Shown here: one piece after another, positions 6,914 to 14,279 of the stretch | Numbering within the stretch: the stretch's first letter is position 1 | Layout: each line of letters opens with the position of its first letter | DNA from: Pseudomonadota bacterium | GTDB taxonomy: Bacteria; Pseudomonadota; Gammaproteobacteria; Acidiferrobacterales; Acidiferrobacteraceae | DNA: 14,986 nucleotides | Direction of reading: 5' to 3' | NCBI GenBank assembly: GCA_021795255.1 | Contig: JAJYPQ010000050.1 | Coordinates: 1-14,986, forward strand | The notes under the pieces: generated by a model | Databases searched by the model: none | Told to the model about the DNA's origin: nothing | Seen by the model: the letters and a program-made list of their open reading frames with translations, nothing else | Program-made: the position numbers and the translations under genes

Positions 6914-8565
6914 TAAGCCATATGGTGTCCACACTGATGCTGTTGGCGCCCTGGCCGCTCCTGGCCGCGGGCGTCCTGGTCGGAGTCGGTGCCGACCACC
7001 ATCCTCAATTCATGAGGGGTGCGACCGTCGGCGCTGCCTGGTTTGCTCTCATTGTCGCGGTATTGGCGATCATAGCCTATGGTCTGGGCGCAACCCAATC
7101 CACGACCTACCTCGGTACCGATTTGCCGATGCACCTTGGCATGCTCGCGGTCAGCGTCGACGTCAATGTTTTGACGGTCGTCATGCTGTCTCTGGTGGCC
7201 TTTGTCGGCATGATAGTGGCCCGTTACTCCAAAACCTATATGGATGGGGACGAGCACGAGGGGCGTTTCCACCGTTGGCTAGCGCTTACCCTGGGATCCT
7301 TCCTGACCTTGATCGTGGCGGGTAACGTGTGGTGCTTCTGGCTCTCGTGGGTGGCGACCAGTCTCTGCCTGCATGAATTACTGGCCTTCTATCGCAACCG
7401 TCCGGGCGCCGTGCTCGCGGCGCGCAAAAAGTATCTTTTGCATAGGATCGCGGATCTCAGTCTCTTGACGGCCTTCGTGCTTATCGTGCGCACGCTCCAT
7501 ACCGCGCAATGGGCAGACCTCGCGCCGATGCTCGCCCATATGTCCGGACATTTGCCGCAGGCCGTGCAGGTGGCGGGCGGGCTCATCGTTCTGAGCGCCA
7601 TCCTGAAAAGCGCACAGTTTCCGTCGCATGGATGGCTGATTCAGGTCATGGAGGCGCCTACCCCGGTGTCGGCTCTTTTGCATGCCGGAATCATTTATAC
7701 GGGAGCCTTTCTGATCCTGCGCGCGAGCCCAATTGTTTCCGGTACGGGCTGGGCTGGGGATGTCCTTGTGGTGGTGGGACTTGTGTCCATCGTCGTCGCT
7801 TCCCTGACTATGATGACGATCACAAATATCAAGGGGGCGCTCGCCTACTCCACATGCGCACAGATGGGTTTTATGCTGATGGAGTGCGGCCTTGGCCTTT
7901 ATAGCATCGCCGTGCTGCACATCATCGCGCACTCTGTCTACAAGGCCCATGCGTTTCTGTCTTCCGGAAGTGTGGTCGAGCACTTCCGCGCGCCAGCGCT
8001 CGTCGTATCCACTGCGACAAGCCTCTGGCGGGCCATCCTGGGGCTTGTAATCGCCGCCCTTATGGCGCTCGGTATAGGTACAGGGTTTGGAGTGGCACTG
8101 CCGCAACAACCGGCTTTGATTGTCATGGCCGTGATCCTTGCTGTGGGCATGACCCAGCTGCTGCTGCAGGGCTTGAATGGGCGGACGACGGGCTCTGGGG
8201 GCGTACTGCTGCGGGTGGGGGCCTTAAGTGCGCTCGTCTGTGTGGCGTATTTCGGCCTTCATCTGGGTTTTGTCCATCTCCTGGGGGCCAGCGTGCCCGC
8301 CGATCCGCGGCATGCCGATGTCGTCCAGAAGGGCCTGCTGGGGCTGATCGCGATGGCATTTCTTGCCCTGCTTCTCATCCAGCAGCTCTTGCCGCGACTG
8401 GCCCAATCGGCGTTCTGGCAGGCGGCCTATGTGCACTTTTATAGCGGCCTTTATGCCGACGGCATGCTGACCGAGTTTGTCCGGGGTCTTGGGCCCACGC
8501 CTGGCGCGGTGGCCAGCCGGCGCCGGGCGCTTTCTGCCGATTCATCACACGAGGTGCAACCATGA
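6910..8565 (+). CDS. dabB: DAB inorganic-carbon transporter subunit DabB (NuoL/MrpA-like membrane protein)
   Basis: Integral membrane partner of DabA in the DAB inorganic-carbon accumulation system. It belongs to the proton-conducting transporter family (PF00361), together with NuoL and MrpA, and is thought to couple ion flow to DabA-catalysed hydration of CO2. The 551 residues are hydrophobic along most of their length, with about a dozen or more membrane helices. The conserved central block shows K233 in LKSAQFPSHGWL (H240), E248 and two prolines in MEAPTPVSALLHAG (H258), K308 in NIKGALAYSTCAQMGFM, and H337, H341 and K345 in LHIIAHSVYKAHAF. These are the charged in-membrane residues of antiporter-like subunits. 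It is not accompanied by nuo or mrp genes, and dabA follows with a 4-base ATGA overlap, which identifies it as dabB rather than nuoL. Length fits DabB and is shorter than NuoL (~610). Confidence 0.93.
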   Translation: MISHMVSTLMLLAPWPLLAAGVLVGVGADHHPQFMRGATVGAAWFALIVAVLAIIAYGLGATQSTTYLGTDLPMHLGMLAVSVDVNVLTVVMLSLVAFVGMIVARYSKTYMDGDEHEGRFHRWLALTLGSFLTLIVAGNVWCFWLSWVATSLCLHELLAFYRNRPGAVLAARKKYLLHRIADLSLLTAFVLIVRTLHTAQWADLAPMLAHMSGHLPQAVQVAGGLIVLSAILKSAQFPSHGWLIQVMEAPTPVSALLHAGIIYTGAFLILRASPIVSGTGWAGDVLVVVGLVSIVVASLTMMTITNIKGALAYSTCAQMGFMLMECGLGLYSIAVLHIIAHSVYKAHAFLSSGSVVEHFRAPALVVSTATSLWRAILGLVIAALMALGIGTGFGVALPQQPALIVMAVILAVGMTQLLLQGLNGRTTGSGGVLLRVGALSALVCVAYFGLHLGFVHLLGASVPADPRHADVVQKGLLGLIAMAFLALLLIQQLLPRLAQSAFWQAAYVHFYSGLYADGMLTEFVRGLGPTPGAVASRRRALSADSSHEVQP

Positions 8566-11051
8566 GCGTAATTTCAGAAATCGACGCGGAGTTGACAGCG
8601 AAGATCGACGCGGCCTGCGCACGCATTGCGCCTTTATGGCCACTGAAGAGCTTCGTGGCGGTCAATCCTTACTTTGGGCTTGCCGATCAGCCGTTCTGGC
8701 AGGCTGATCTCACGCTAAAGCGGATCACGGGCCAGGGACTGACCATGCCGCGGGCTTTCTATCAGGAGAAACTGGCCAGCGAAATCATCACGCGCGCAGA
8801 CCTTGCGGCGGCCTTGCGTGAGTCTGGGAGTTCATGGGATGTGTCAAGCCTTGAAGAGGCGGCGGCCCGCAATTCTTCGTCCGCTCCGGAACCCTTGCCG
8901 CTCGTAACGGACGTGTTGGGTGAGCTCGACCATCAGGAGTGGCCAGGGTTCGTTCTGGAGCGAATCAGCCAATATTGCGCCGCGTATTTCGATGAGGGCC
9001 AAGCCTTGTGGGCGATGCCCTGGCAGAATAAGACGCTCTACGAAGGCTGGCGTGAGTTCGCGCGTCGCGACAGGAACCCGCGAACGGTGGGTGTGCGCGG
9101 TATGAGCGAGACGATTGTGGGATTGCCCAGTACCGCACAAGGGGCCATCGGCTGGGCCCTGCGCCAACTGGGGGTGCCGTCGGCGGCCGTCGACGACTAC
9201 CTCCATGCCGCGCTCCTCAGTATCGGGGGGTGGGCGGCGTGGACGCGCTACAAGCGCTGGCAGGCGGAGCTCGCGAAGGGTCAGGACGACTCGATACGCG
9301 ATCTCCTCGCCATTCGCGTGGTGTGGGATGCCTTACTCTATAAGTTGCGATTCAGCGAGCGCCTGAGGTCGCGCTGGTACCAGGTGATGGCCGCCGCCGC
9401 CCGCGCGTCCGCTCAGGACGAGACCCACCTGCAAGTCGAGGCCAAGGAAGTCGATGCGCTTTTGCAGACTGCTTTCGAGATCGCCTACCAGAGACAGCTC
9501 GTGGCGACTTTGACTACGGCCCCAATTCCGGCACCACGCAAGGACCGTGCACCCGTGCAGGCCGTCTTTTGTATCGATGTGCGCTCCGAGATCTTCCGGC
9601 GCGCCTTCGAGACCGTGGCTCCCGAGGCGCAAACAGGCGGGTTCGCGGGTTTTTTCGGGGTCTTGATGGAGTACCTGCCTTTGGGATCCGCCGAGGCCAA
9701 GGGCCATCTCCCGATCCTCTTCAATCCCGCTTACCGTATCTGTGAGCACGTGGCGGGGGCTGATGCCAAAGAGACCAGTAATCTGGTCGCGCAGCGTCAC
9801 GCGCGCCTGCGTACCGCCGATGCCTGGAAGACCTTCAAGACCTCGGCCTCGTCTTGTTTCACCTTCGTCGAGGCCGCTGGTCTCCTCTATGCCCCCAAGA
9901 TCTTTGGGGACAGCATGGGTTGGAGCCGGACGGTGTCGCACCCAGACAGCAAGGGCCTCAATGCCGATGCGCGCGAGCGCCTCGGGCCCAAGCTTGTGGG
10001 CGGAGCGGGTCGAGGGGAGTGCGCAGCGAGCGGCATTGCGCCGGCGGATCGCCCTGGTGCGGCCGAGTTTGCCCTGCGGAACATGGGCATGATACGGGAT
10101 TTCGCGCGGCTCGTCGTACTGGTCGGGCACGGCAGCACCACTGTCAATAACCCGCAGGCCACGGCGCTCGACTGCGGTGCCTGCGCCGGGCAGACCGGCG
10201 AGGCCAGCGCCCGTATCGCGGTGGCTTTGTTGAACGATCCCATCACGCGTCAGGGCCTCGTCGAAAAGGGTATCACCATCCCGGCCGACACCTATTTTCT
10301 GGCCGCCCTGCACGATACGACGACCGATGAGGTGGCCCTGTTCGATGAGGATGCCGTCCCCTCGTCGCATACCGACGACTTGCGGCAATTGCGCAAGTGG
10401 CTGGATGCGGCCGGCCAGATCACGCGCATGGAACGCGCCGCATTCCTGGGAATCGGCGCGCTTTCCGAGGGCGCCGTCAACGCCGATATCAAGCGGCGCA
10501 CGCGCGACTGGGCGGAGGTACGGCCGGAGTGGGCGCTTGCCAACAACGCGGCCTTCATTGCCGCGCCACGCGAACGCACCGCCCAGTGTAACCTCGCGGG
10601 CCGTGCCTTTCTCCATGACTACACATGGCGCAACGACAACGCCTTTCGCACGTTGACCTTGATCATGAGCGCGCCCATGGTGGTCGGCAACTGGATCAAT
10701 ATGCAGTACTACGGGTCCGTGGTCGACAACAGCCGGTTCGGCAGCGGCAACAAGGTCCTGCACAATGTGGTGGGAGGCTCCATCGGTGTCCTCGAGGGCA
10801 ATGGCGGTGATCTGCGCGTCGGCCTCGCCATGCAGTCCCTGCACGATGGTCACCGCTGGATGCACGAGCCGATGCGCCTCAACGTTTTTATCGAGGCCCC
10901 GCAGGCGGCCATGGACGAGGTAATCGCGGGTAACGTCCTCGTGCGCAATTTGGTCGAGAACGCGTGGCTGCATCTCTTCCAGATCGATGACAATGGCGAT
11001 ATCTATCGTCGTGGCTTGGATCGCCAATGGCGGGCGGTGTCGTCCAAATAG
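8562..11051 (+). CDS. dabA: DAB inorganic-carbon transporter subunit DabA (DUF2309, zinc-binding)
   Basis: Cytoplasmic, membrane-associated subunit of the DAB system (PF10070, formerly DUF2309). It has a beta-carbonic-anhydrase-like zinc site and is proposed to turn CO2 into bicarbonate one way, driven by DabB. All four expected site residues are present: C337 and D339 in VFCIDVRSEIFRR, H523 in VVLVGHGSTTVNNP and C538 in ALDCGACAG. They match the C351/D353/H524/C539 set described for the Halothiobacillus neapolitanus protein. Other family blocks are FVAVNPYFGL near the N-terminus, NKTLYEGWREFARRD (about 156-170) and the C-terminal HDGHRWMHEPMRLNV. The protein is full length at 829 residues. 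GAGG (8551-8554) lies 7 bases before the ATG, which overlaps the dabB stop. No RuBisCO, carboxysome or cbbR gene is in the window. Confidence 0.95.
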   Translation: MSVISEIDAELTAKIDAACARIAPLWPLKSFVAVNPYFGLADQPFWQADLTLKRITGQGLTMPRAFYQEKLASEIITRADLAAALRESGSSWDVSSLEEAAARNSSSAPEPLPLVTDVLGELDHQEWPGFVLERISQYCAAYFDEGQALWAMPWQNKTLYEGWREFARRDRNPRTVGVRGMSETIVGLPSTAQGAIGWALRQLGVPSAAVDDYLHAALLSIGGWAAWTRYKRWQAELAKGQDDSIRDLLAIRVVWDALLYKLRFSERLRSRWYQVMAAAARASAQDETHLQVEAKEVDALLQTAFEIAYQRQLVATLTTAPIPAPRKDRAPVQAVFCIDVRSEIFRRAFETVAPEAQTGGFAGFFGVLMEYLPLGSAEAKGHLPILFNPAYRICEHVAGADAKETSNLVAQRHARLRTADAWKTFKTSASSCFTFVEAAGLLYAPKIFGDSMGWSRTVSHPDSKGLNADARERLGPKLVGGAGRGECAASGIAPADRPGAAEFALRNMGMIRDFARLVVLVGHGSTTVNNPQATALDCGACAGQTGEASARIAVALLNDPITRQGLVEKGITIPADTYFLAALHDTTTDEVALFDEDAVPSSHTDDLRQLRKWLDAAGQITRMERAAFLGIGALSEGAVNADIKRRTRDWAEVRPEWALANNAAFIAAPRERTAQCNLAGRAFLHDYTWRNDNAFRTLTLIMSAPMVVGNWINMQYYGSVVDNSRFGSGNKVLHNVVGGSIGVLEGNGGDLRVGLAMQSLHDGHRWMHEPMRLNVFIEAPQAAMDEVIAGNVLVRNLVENAWLHLFQIDDNGDIYRRGLDRQWRAVSSK

Positions 11052-11079
11052 CGGGTTATTTTCCAAGTGAGGCTTGGGT

Positions 11080-11098
11080 CGGCCCCGATCCGGGGCCG
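11080..11098 (+). terminator. GC hairpin after dabA
   Basis: GGCCCCG (11081-11087) and CGGGGCC (11091-11097) form a perfect 7-bp stem around ATC, with one more C-G pair outside. It begins 29 bases past the dabA stop. There is no T-tract, so it may protect the dabBA message or thin out read-through toward the next gene rather than end transcription cleanly. Confidence 0.4.
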
Positions 11099-11150
11099 GG
11101 GAGGACGGCTGCGTGCTTCTCCGGCCACTAAGCGCGGTGGGAGGCGTTCA

Positions 11151-11172
11151 AACCGGTGACACGGTGTCGGTT
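11151..11172. promoter_or_regulatory. Small dyad upstream of the exported-protein gene
   Basis: GACAC (11158-11162) and GTGTC (11164-11168) are inverted around one base, flanked by AACC (11151-11154) and GGTT (11169-11172). It lies about 50 bases before the start at 11220 and shares GGTGTCG with the bioD leader arms. It could be an operator or chance. Confidence 0.2.
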
Positions 11173-11219
11173 CCGGGCAGGCGCTGGCTAAAAAGCCTAC
11201 AAACGCAAGAGGAAAATCT

Positions 11220-12209
11220 ATGAAAAACATGCGGTTTGATACACTGCTTTGCGCCGTCCGTAAGACCTTATGGGGAGGTGGGGTCGCTGCGGTCTGCGGG
11301 GCGGGCGTACTCTGGGTGCCGCTTTCCGTGTACGCCGCGCGTATGCCCGGTCAAGGTCACCTGGTTGGACAAGGCCGGCCGCTCGCCACCGGATGGGTCA
11401 CCACCCTTAATGGCGCCGCAGGGGGTGGGTCTGTGTCATGGGCTCGGATCGCCAGCTATGGCCGCGCCGGCCAGGTTGGCTTTAGGGTTTTCTACACCAA
11501 TGCCACGACGCCGAATACTGATGCCAATGGCCACGGCGTTGCAGCGGGTATCGACAACCGGATCGCAATATCGGCCGCCCCGCAGAACCTCGATCTCGGC
11601 AACACCGGACCTTATATCGCCAATACGCGGCTCGGCGCAAACGCCGCTGCGGTTCCTGGCGCACCGCTTCAGGATAACGCCGCCATCAACCAGGACATCA
11701 TTGCTCCAAAGGCGCGAGCCTTCGGCAACACGATCTACCAACAGCATACCTGGATGTCCCAGGTAGCGATCGGCGCCCCGAATCACCATAACGAAGATGG
11801 CGCCTTGATGGGCGCTCTGCATATCAAGGCGATTGGCGTAAGTTATCATGCGGCGCTCAAAAAATGGTGGGCGAATGGACCGATCGATGATGTGACCATG
11901 GTCGGCCTCACGCTGGACGCGATGCGCGCCAATTATAATGGCCTATTTGGTCTTCCGGGCGTAACGGACAGCCGTTACCGCTACGAACCAGAAGCCTCGG
12001 CGTCCATGTTTCTGCATCCGCCTGTGGTGGTCGGCGGCGCATATCGAGCCATGCCGCAAAACGAACCCAATGCCGGTCCGGTCGCAAGCGGAAGCAATGC
12101 CTGTCAGGACGCCTTTTTCGCCCCTATTCCCAGTAAAATCGTCCCCATGACGCTTGCCTACACGATGCGGGGCCATGTCGCCGGTATTCCCCATACCGAT
12201 GCCATTTAA
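11220..12209 (+). CDS. Exported protein of unknown function, downstream of dabBA
   Basis: Not recognised. The 329-residue product begins with a probable Sec signal peptide: a basic start (Lys and Arg up to residue 15), a hydrophobic stretch (about 19-37), and a VYA-A site that would be cut after residue 39. The mature part is rich in Gly, Ala and Asn, has one cysteine (in GSNACQDAFF), no further obvious membrane helix, and a His-rich patch NHHNEDGALMGALHIKAIGV. Fragments such as VVVGGAYRAMPQNEP faintly suggest an outer-membrane or surface protein, but this is an impression. AAGAGGA (11207-11213) lies 6 bases before the ATG. The gene starts 168 bases after dabA on the same strand, so it may be read with dabBA or on its own. 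No alpha-carbonic-anhydrase His motif was found. The frame is intact and composition fits the neighbours. Confidence 0.8.
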   Translation: MKNMRFDTLLCAVRKTLWGGGVAAVCGAGVLWVPLSVYAARMPGQGHLVGQGRPLATGWVTTLNGAAGGGSVSWARIASYGRAGQVGFRVFYTNATTPNTDANGHGVAAGIDNRIAISAAPQNLDLGNTGPYIANTRLGANAAAVPGAPLQDNAAINQDIIAPKARAFGNTIYQQHTWMSQVAIGAPNHHNEDGALMGALHIKAIGVSYHAALKKWWANGPIDDVTMVGLTLDAMRANYNGLFGLPGVTDSRYRYEPEASASMFLHPPVVVGGAYRAMPQNEPNAGPVASGSNACQDAFFAPIPSKIVPMTLAYTMRGHVAGIPHTDAI

Positions 12210-12512
12210 CCTCCGTGTTTGCGAGCCTACCCAGAGGTAGTCCGCGTTGCGGACCGACAGGATTTTCGAGAGCGAGACCGGAAATGGGTTTAGGCGAGGG
12301 ACTCTAATGCTCAACCCCTCTCGGCCGGTCTGCCGCCAGACCCTGCCTCTGCGCACTGTTGCGTGCGCGGGCGGCTCAGGTGGCCCGTCATCGCCTTATA
12401 GAGGGTATGAGGAAAGAGTAACTCCATGCCCCCGTATTGGCTGATCCATGAGTCAATCAAGTCAGTGCATTATCGTGTGCACTGGTGCTTGTCATAGCCG
12501 GAGATAATTACC
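12210..12512. other. Spacer between the exported-protein gene and the sensor gene
   Basis: 303 bases with no gene. It contains a perfect 6-bp hairpin (GTCCGC/GCGGAC around GTT, 12240-12254) 30 bases after the upstream stop. A short TTTT follows 7 bases later, which could make a weak terminator. A 7-bp inverted repeat (12463-12484) lies just before the sensor gene. No strong promoter was seen. Confidence 0.5.
12463..12484. promoter_or_regulatory. Inverted repeat upstream of the sensor gene
   Basis: CAGTGCA (12463-12469) and TGCACTG (12478-12484) form a perfect inverted repeat with an 8-base centre, ending 28 bases before the ATG at 12513. Size and position suit a dimeric repressor or activator site, or an RNA hairpin near the ribosome site. 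The regulator is unknown. Confidence 0.35.
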
Positions 12513-13538
12513 ATGATTTCGCCACATGAGTCCTTGCATGGGACCGTTACGCAGCAGCGGGATATGCTGACCAAAACGCTGTACAAGCCTCTACGCGCGC
12601 TGAGCGACCGATGCGCCGAGGCCTGGGGTGATCGCGCGGCCCTGGAGGCGGCCCTTCAGGCGGCGTTCCCAGCCGTTCCGTATTGCAAATTTCTTTATGT
12701 GTTGGATGCCAATGGCCGACAGATGACTGCCAATATGAGCCGGGATGGATTGCTGGCCGAGCACTTTGGACGAGACCGGTCCGACCGGCCCTATGTGCGG
12801 GAAGCCCTGTTCGAGCGAGATGCCCTGGCCAATAGCCGTGTACAGCACTACCAGCAATGGGGGGACATCGGAGATGAGGGGCCGGCTGCAGACTTCCTAT
12901 TGTGCGCGGCCTATATCAGTTTACGGGCGTTACGGCCCTCCCTCACCGCCATGCAGTTTGTGCGCGATGCCGAGGGGGCGGTACTCGGTTTTGTGGGCGC
13001 AGACTTTGCGTTGCGCGACCTGCCGCAGGCGGGCGCGCTCTACCAGGATCCGCGGCGACCGCGTCGTGTGGATGTGGACTATCCAAGGGTCGATGCGCCA
13101 ACGGGTTCCTCGCGGCTCGCAAGCAAGATGGACGCGCATCTTGATACCGTGGTCCGCGTGATGGAGGAGCTGATCCTGGTGCATGGTGTATACCATGCCA
13201 TGTTGCATTTCTCGAGCAGTCAGGCGGTTGTCTGGATTGTCGACGATCCTTTCCGGTACCGGCTGCTTGCCATGAATGAGCTCACGAATCCGGGCATCTG
13301 CCTGGCTTATCCCAAGCGCCCGTATCCCGAAAGGGCATTGGTCCCGGCCGAGCGGATTCGGGAAATCCTCGATGACATGAGGACGCTGCGCTCGACGGAG
13401 GGCCGGTTCTATCTGCGCACCGGCACCGTCAATATCTTTAATGGTATGGTGAGCCTGAGCTTCTCATCGGACTCTTCGCATTATCTTCCGTACGAGGAGT
13501 TTCTCAAAATGGACTACTCATTTTGGATAGAAGGTTGA
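12513..13538 (+). CDS. Soluble PDC/Cache-type sensor domain protein
   Basis: The 341-residue protein carries a PDC (PhoQ/DcuS/CitA, Cache-like) ligand-sensing fold in about residues 52-172. It shows FLYVLDANGRQMTANMSRDG, then FGRDRSDRPYVREAL, then AYISLRALRPSLTAMQF and GAVLGFVGADFALRDLP, the usual strand-helix-strand order of such sensors. It has no signal peptide and no membrane helix, whereas most PDC domains face the periplasm on a membrane receptor. It also lacks any HisKA, GGDEF, EAL or methyl-accepting output domain. The C-terminal half (about 200-341), with FSSSQAVVWIVDDPFRYRLL and GTVNIFNGMVSLSFSSD, looks folded and conserved but its function is unknown to me. GGAGA (12500-12504) lies 8 bases before the ATG. 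It lies downstream of the dab genes on the same strand; a role in sensing a small metabolite for this locus is inference. Confidence 0.75.
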   Translation: MISPHESLHGTVTQQRDMLTKTLYKPLRALSDRCAEAWGDRAALEAALQAAFPAVPYCKFLYVLDANGRQMTANMSRDGLLAEHFGRDRSDRPYVREALFERDALANSRVQHYQQWGDIGDEGPAADFLLCAAYISLRALRPSLTAMQFVRDAEGAVLGFVGADFALRDLPQAGALYQDPRRPRRVDVDYPRVDAPTGSSRLASKMDAHLDTVVRVMEELILVHGVYHAMLHFSSSQAVVWIVDDPFRYRLLAMNELTNPGICLAYPKRPYPERALVPAERIREILDDMRTLRSTEGRFYLRTGTVNIFNGMVSLSFSSDSSHYLPYEEFLKMDYSFWIEG

Positions 13539-14279
13539 TGGCATAGGGGTGGTGACGACTCGGCGCGCAGAACGCCCCGTCATTGGGGAGGGAAGGCTCG
13601 CGCAGCAGGCCAAGCCATTCTTCCGTTGCGCGAGACATGGTGTCTTGTTGCGTGTATTGCCGCACGAGGGTGATCGGCGCCCTCCTACTCCGGCTGTCGC
13701 CCAGAAACCAGAGCGGTTTTTCTGCGCCACACCGGGGAAGTCGATTCGCGAAGGCGGCTGGCCCAATACACACGGCGACAGTCGACCGACATCGTCGCGT
13801 CACAAGCAATATGGTGATGCCTGAACCACAAGGCCTGCAGGAGCCGCTTATGAGTCCTGTTCGTCGCAAAGTTTCAGAACCCCGGTCCCATAGTGGGGGC
13901 GGCGCGCGTCTTGGCGGTGAATTGTCCCAAGCAGGCGGACCCTGCAGCGGTGTATAAGGGGGGTCACCCCCATATCATGAATATCGCGCCCAGCCCCCGA
14001 TGAAGGCGCAGTCACGCTTTAAGAAGAACTCGGTGCAGAAGACCCTAAGAAGCGCACGCACCCCTGTCGTGCGTGGTTCGGCGAATACCATGCAAAGAGG
14101 CCGTATTCCGTATCCCGTGCCATTTGGTATTCGTCTTCGCCGCGCTACGTCTGCTCCGCTTCTGCCGGTTGTCTCTGTACGGTTAACGCCTAAGAAAAAT
14201 GGATGGGCACACGGCTCTCAAGAACCAATGCGAGCCACAGTCGGCTGTTGTGAGGGGAATTCTCGGTTTTGCTCAACGA
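13539..14279. other. Spacer between the sensor gene and the rhomboid-like gene
   Basis: 741 bases between convergent genes, with no gene I can support. Hairpins seen: GAGGG/CCCTC (13666-13684), GGGGG-GTCA-CCCCC (13958-13971), and CACGCAC/GTGCGTG around CCCTGTC (14055-14075). Several open frames of 80-124 codons overlap here on both strands. One minus frame ending at 13504 overlaps the 3' end of the sensor gene, and one plus frame (14000-14308) is very basic; neither shows a known motif. Confidence 0.5.
14055..14075. repeat. Perfect 7-bp hairpin in the spacer
   Basis: CACGCAC (14055-14061) and GTGCGTG (14069-14075) pair around CCCTGTC. It lies about 500 bases past the sensor gene and about 200 bases past the rhomboid-like gene's stop. 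No T-run follows, so its role is unclear. Confidence 0.3.

Noticed and set aside
9333..11066. 577-codon minus-strand frame opposite dabA
   Set aside because: It mirrors the dabA codons on the other strand, has no family motif, and dabA itself is unmistakable.
13504..13869. 121-codon minus-strand frame after the sensor gene
   Set aside because: Its last 44 residues look somewhat protein-like, but it overlaps the end of the sensor gene, the rest is noise-like, and no transposase or other family was recognised.
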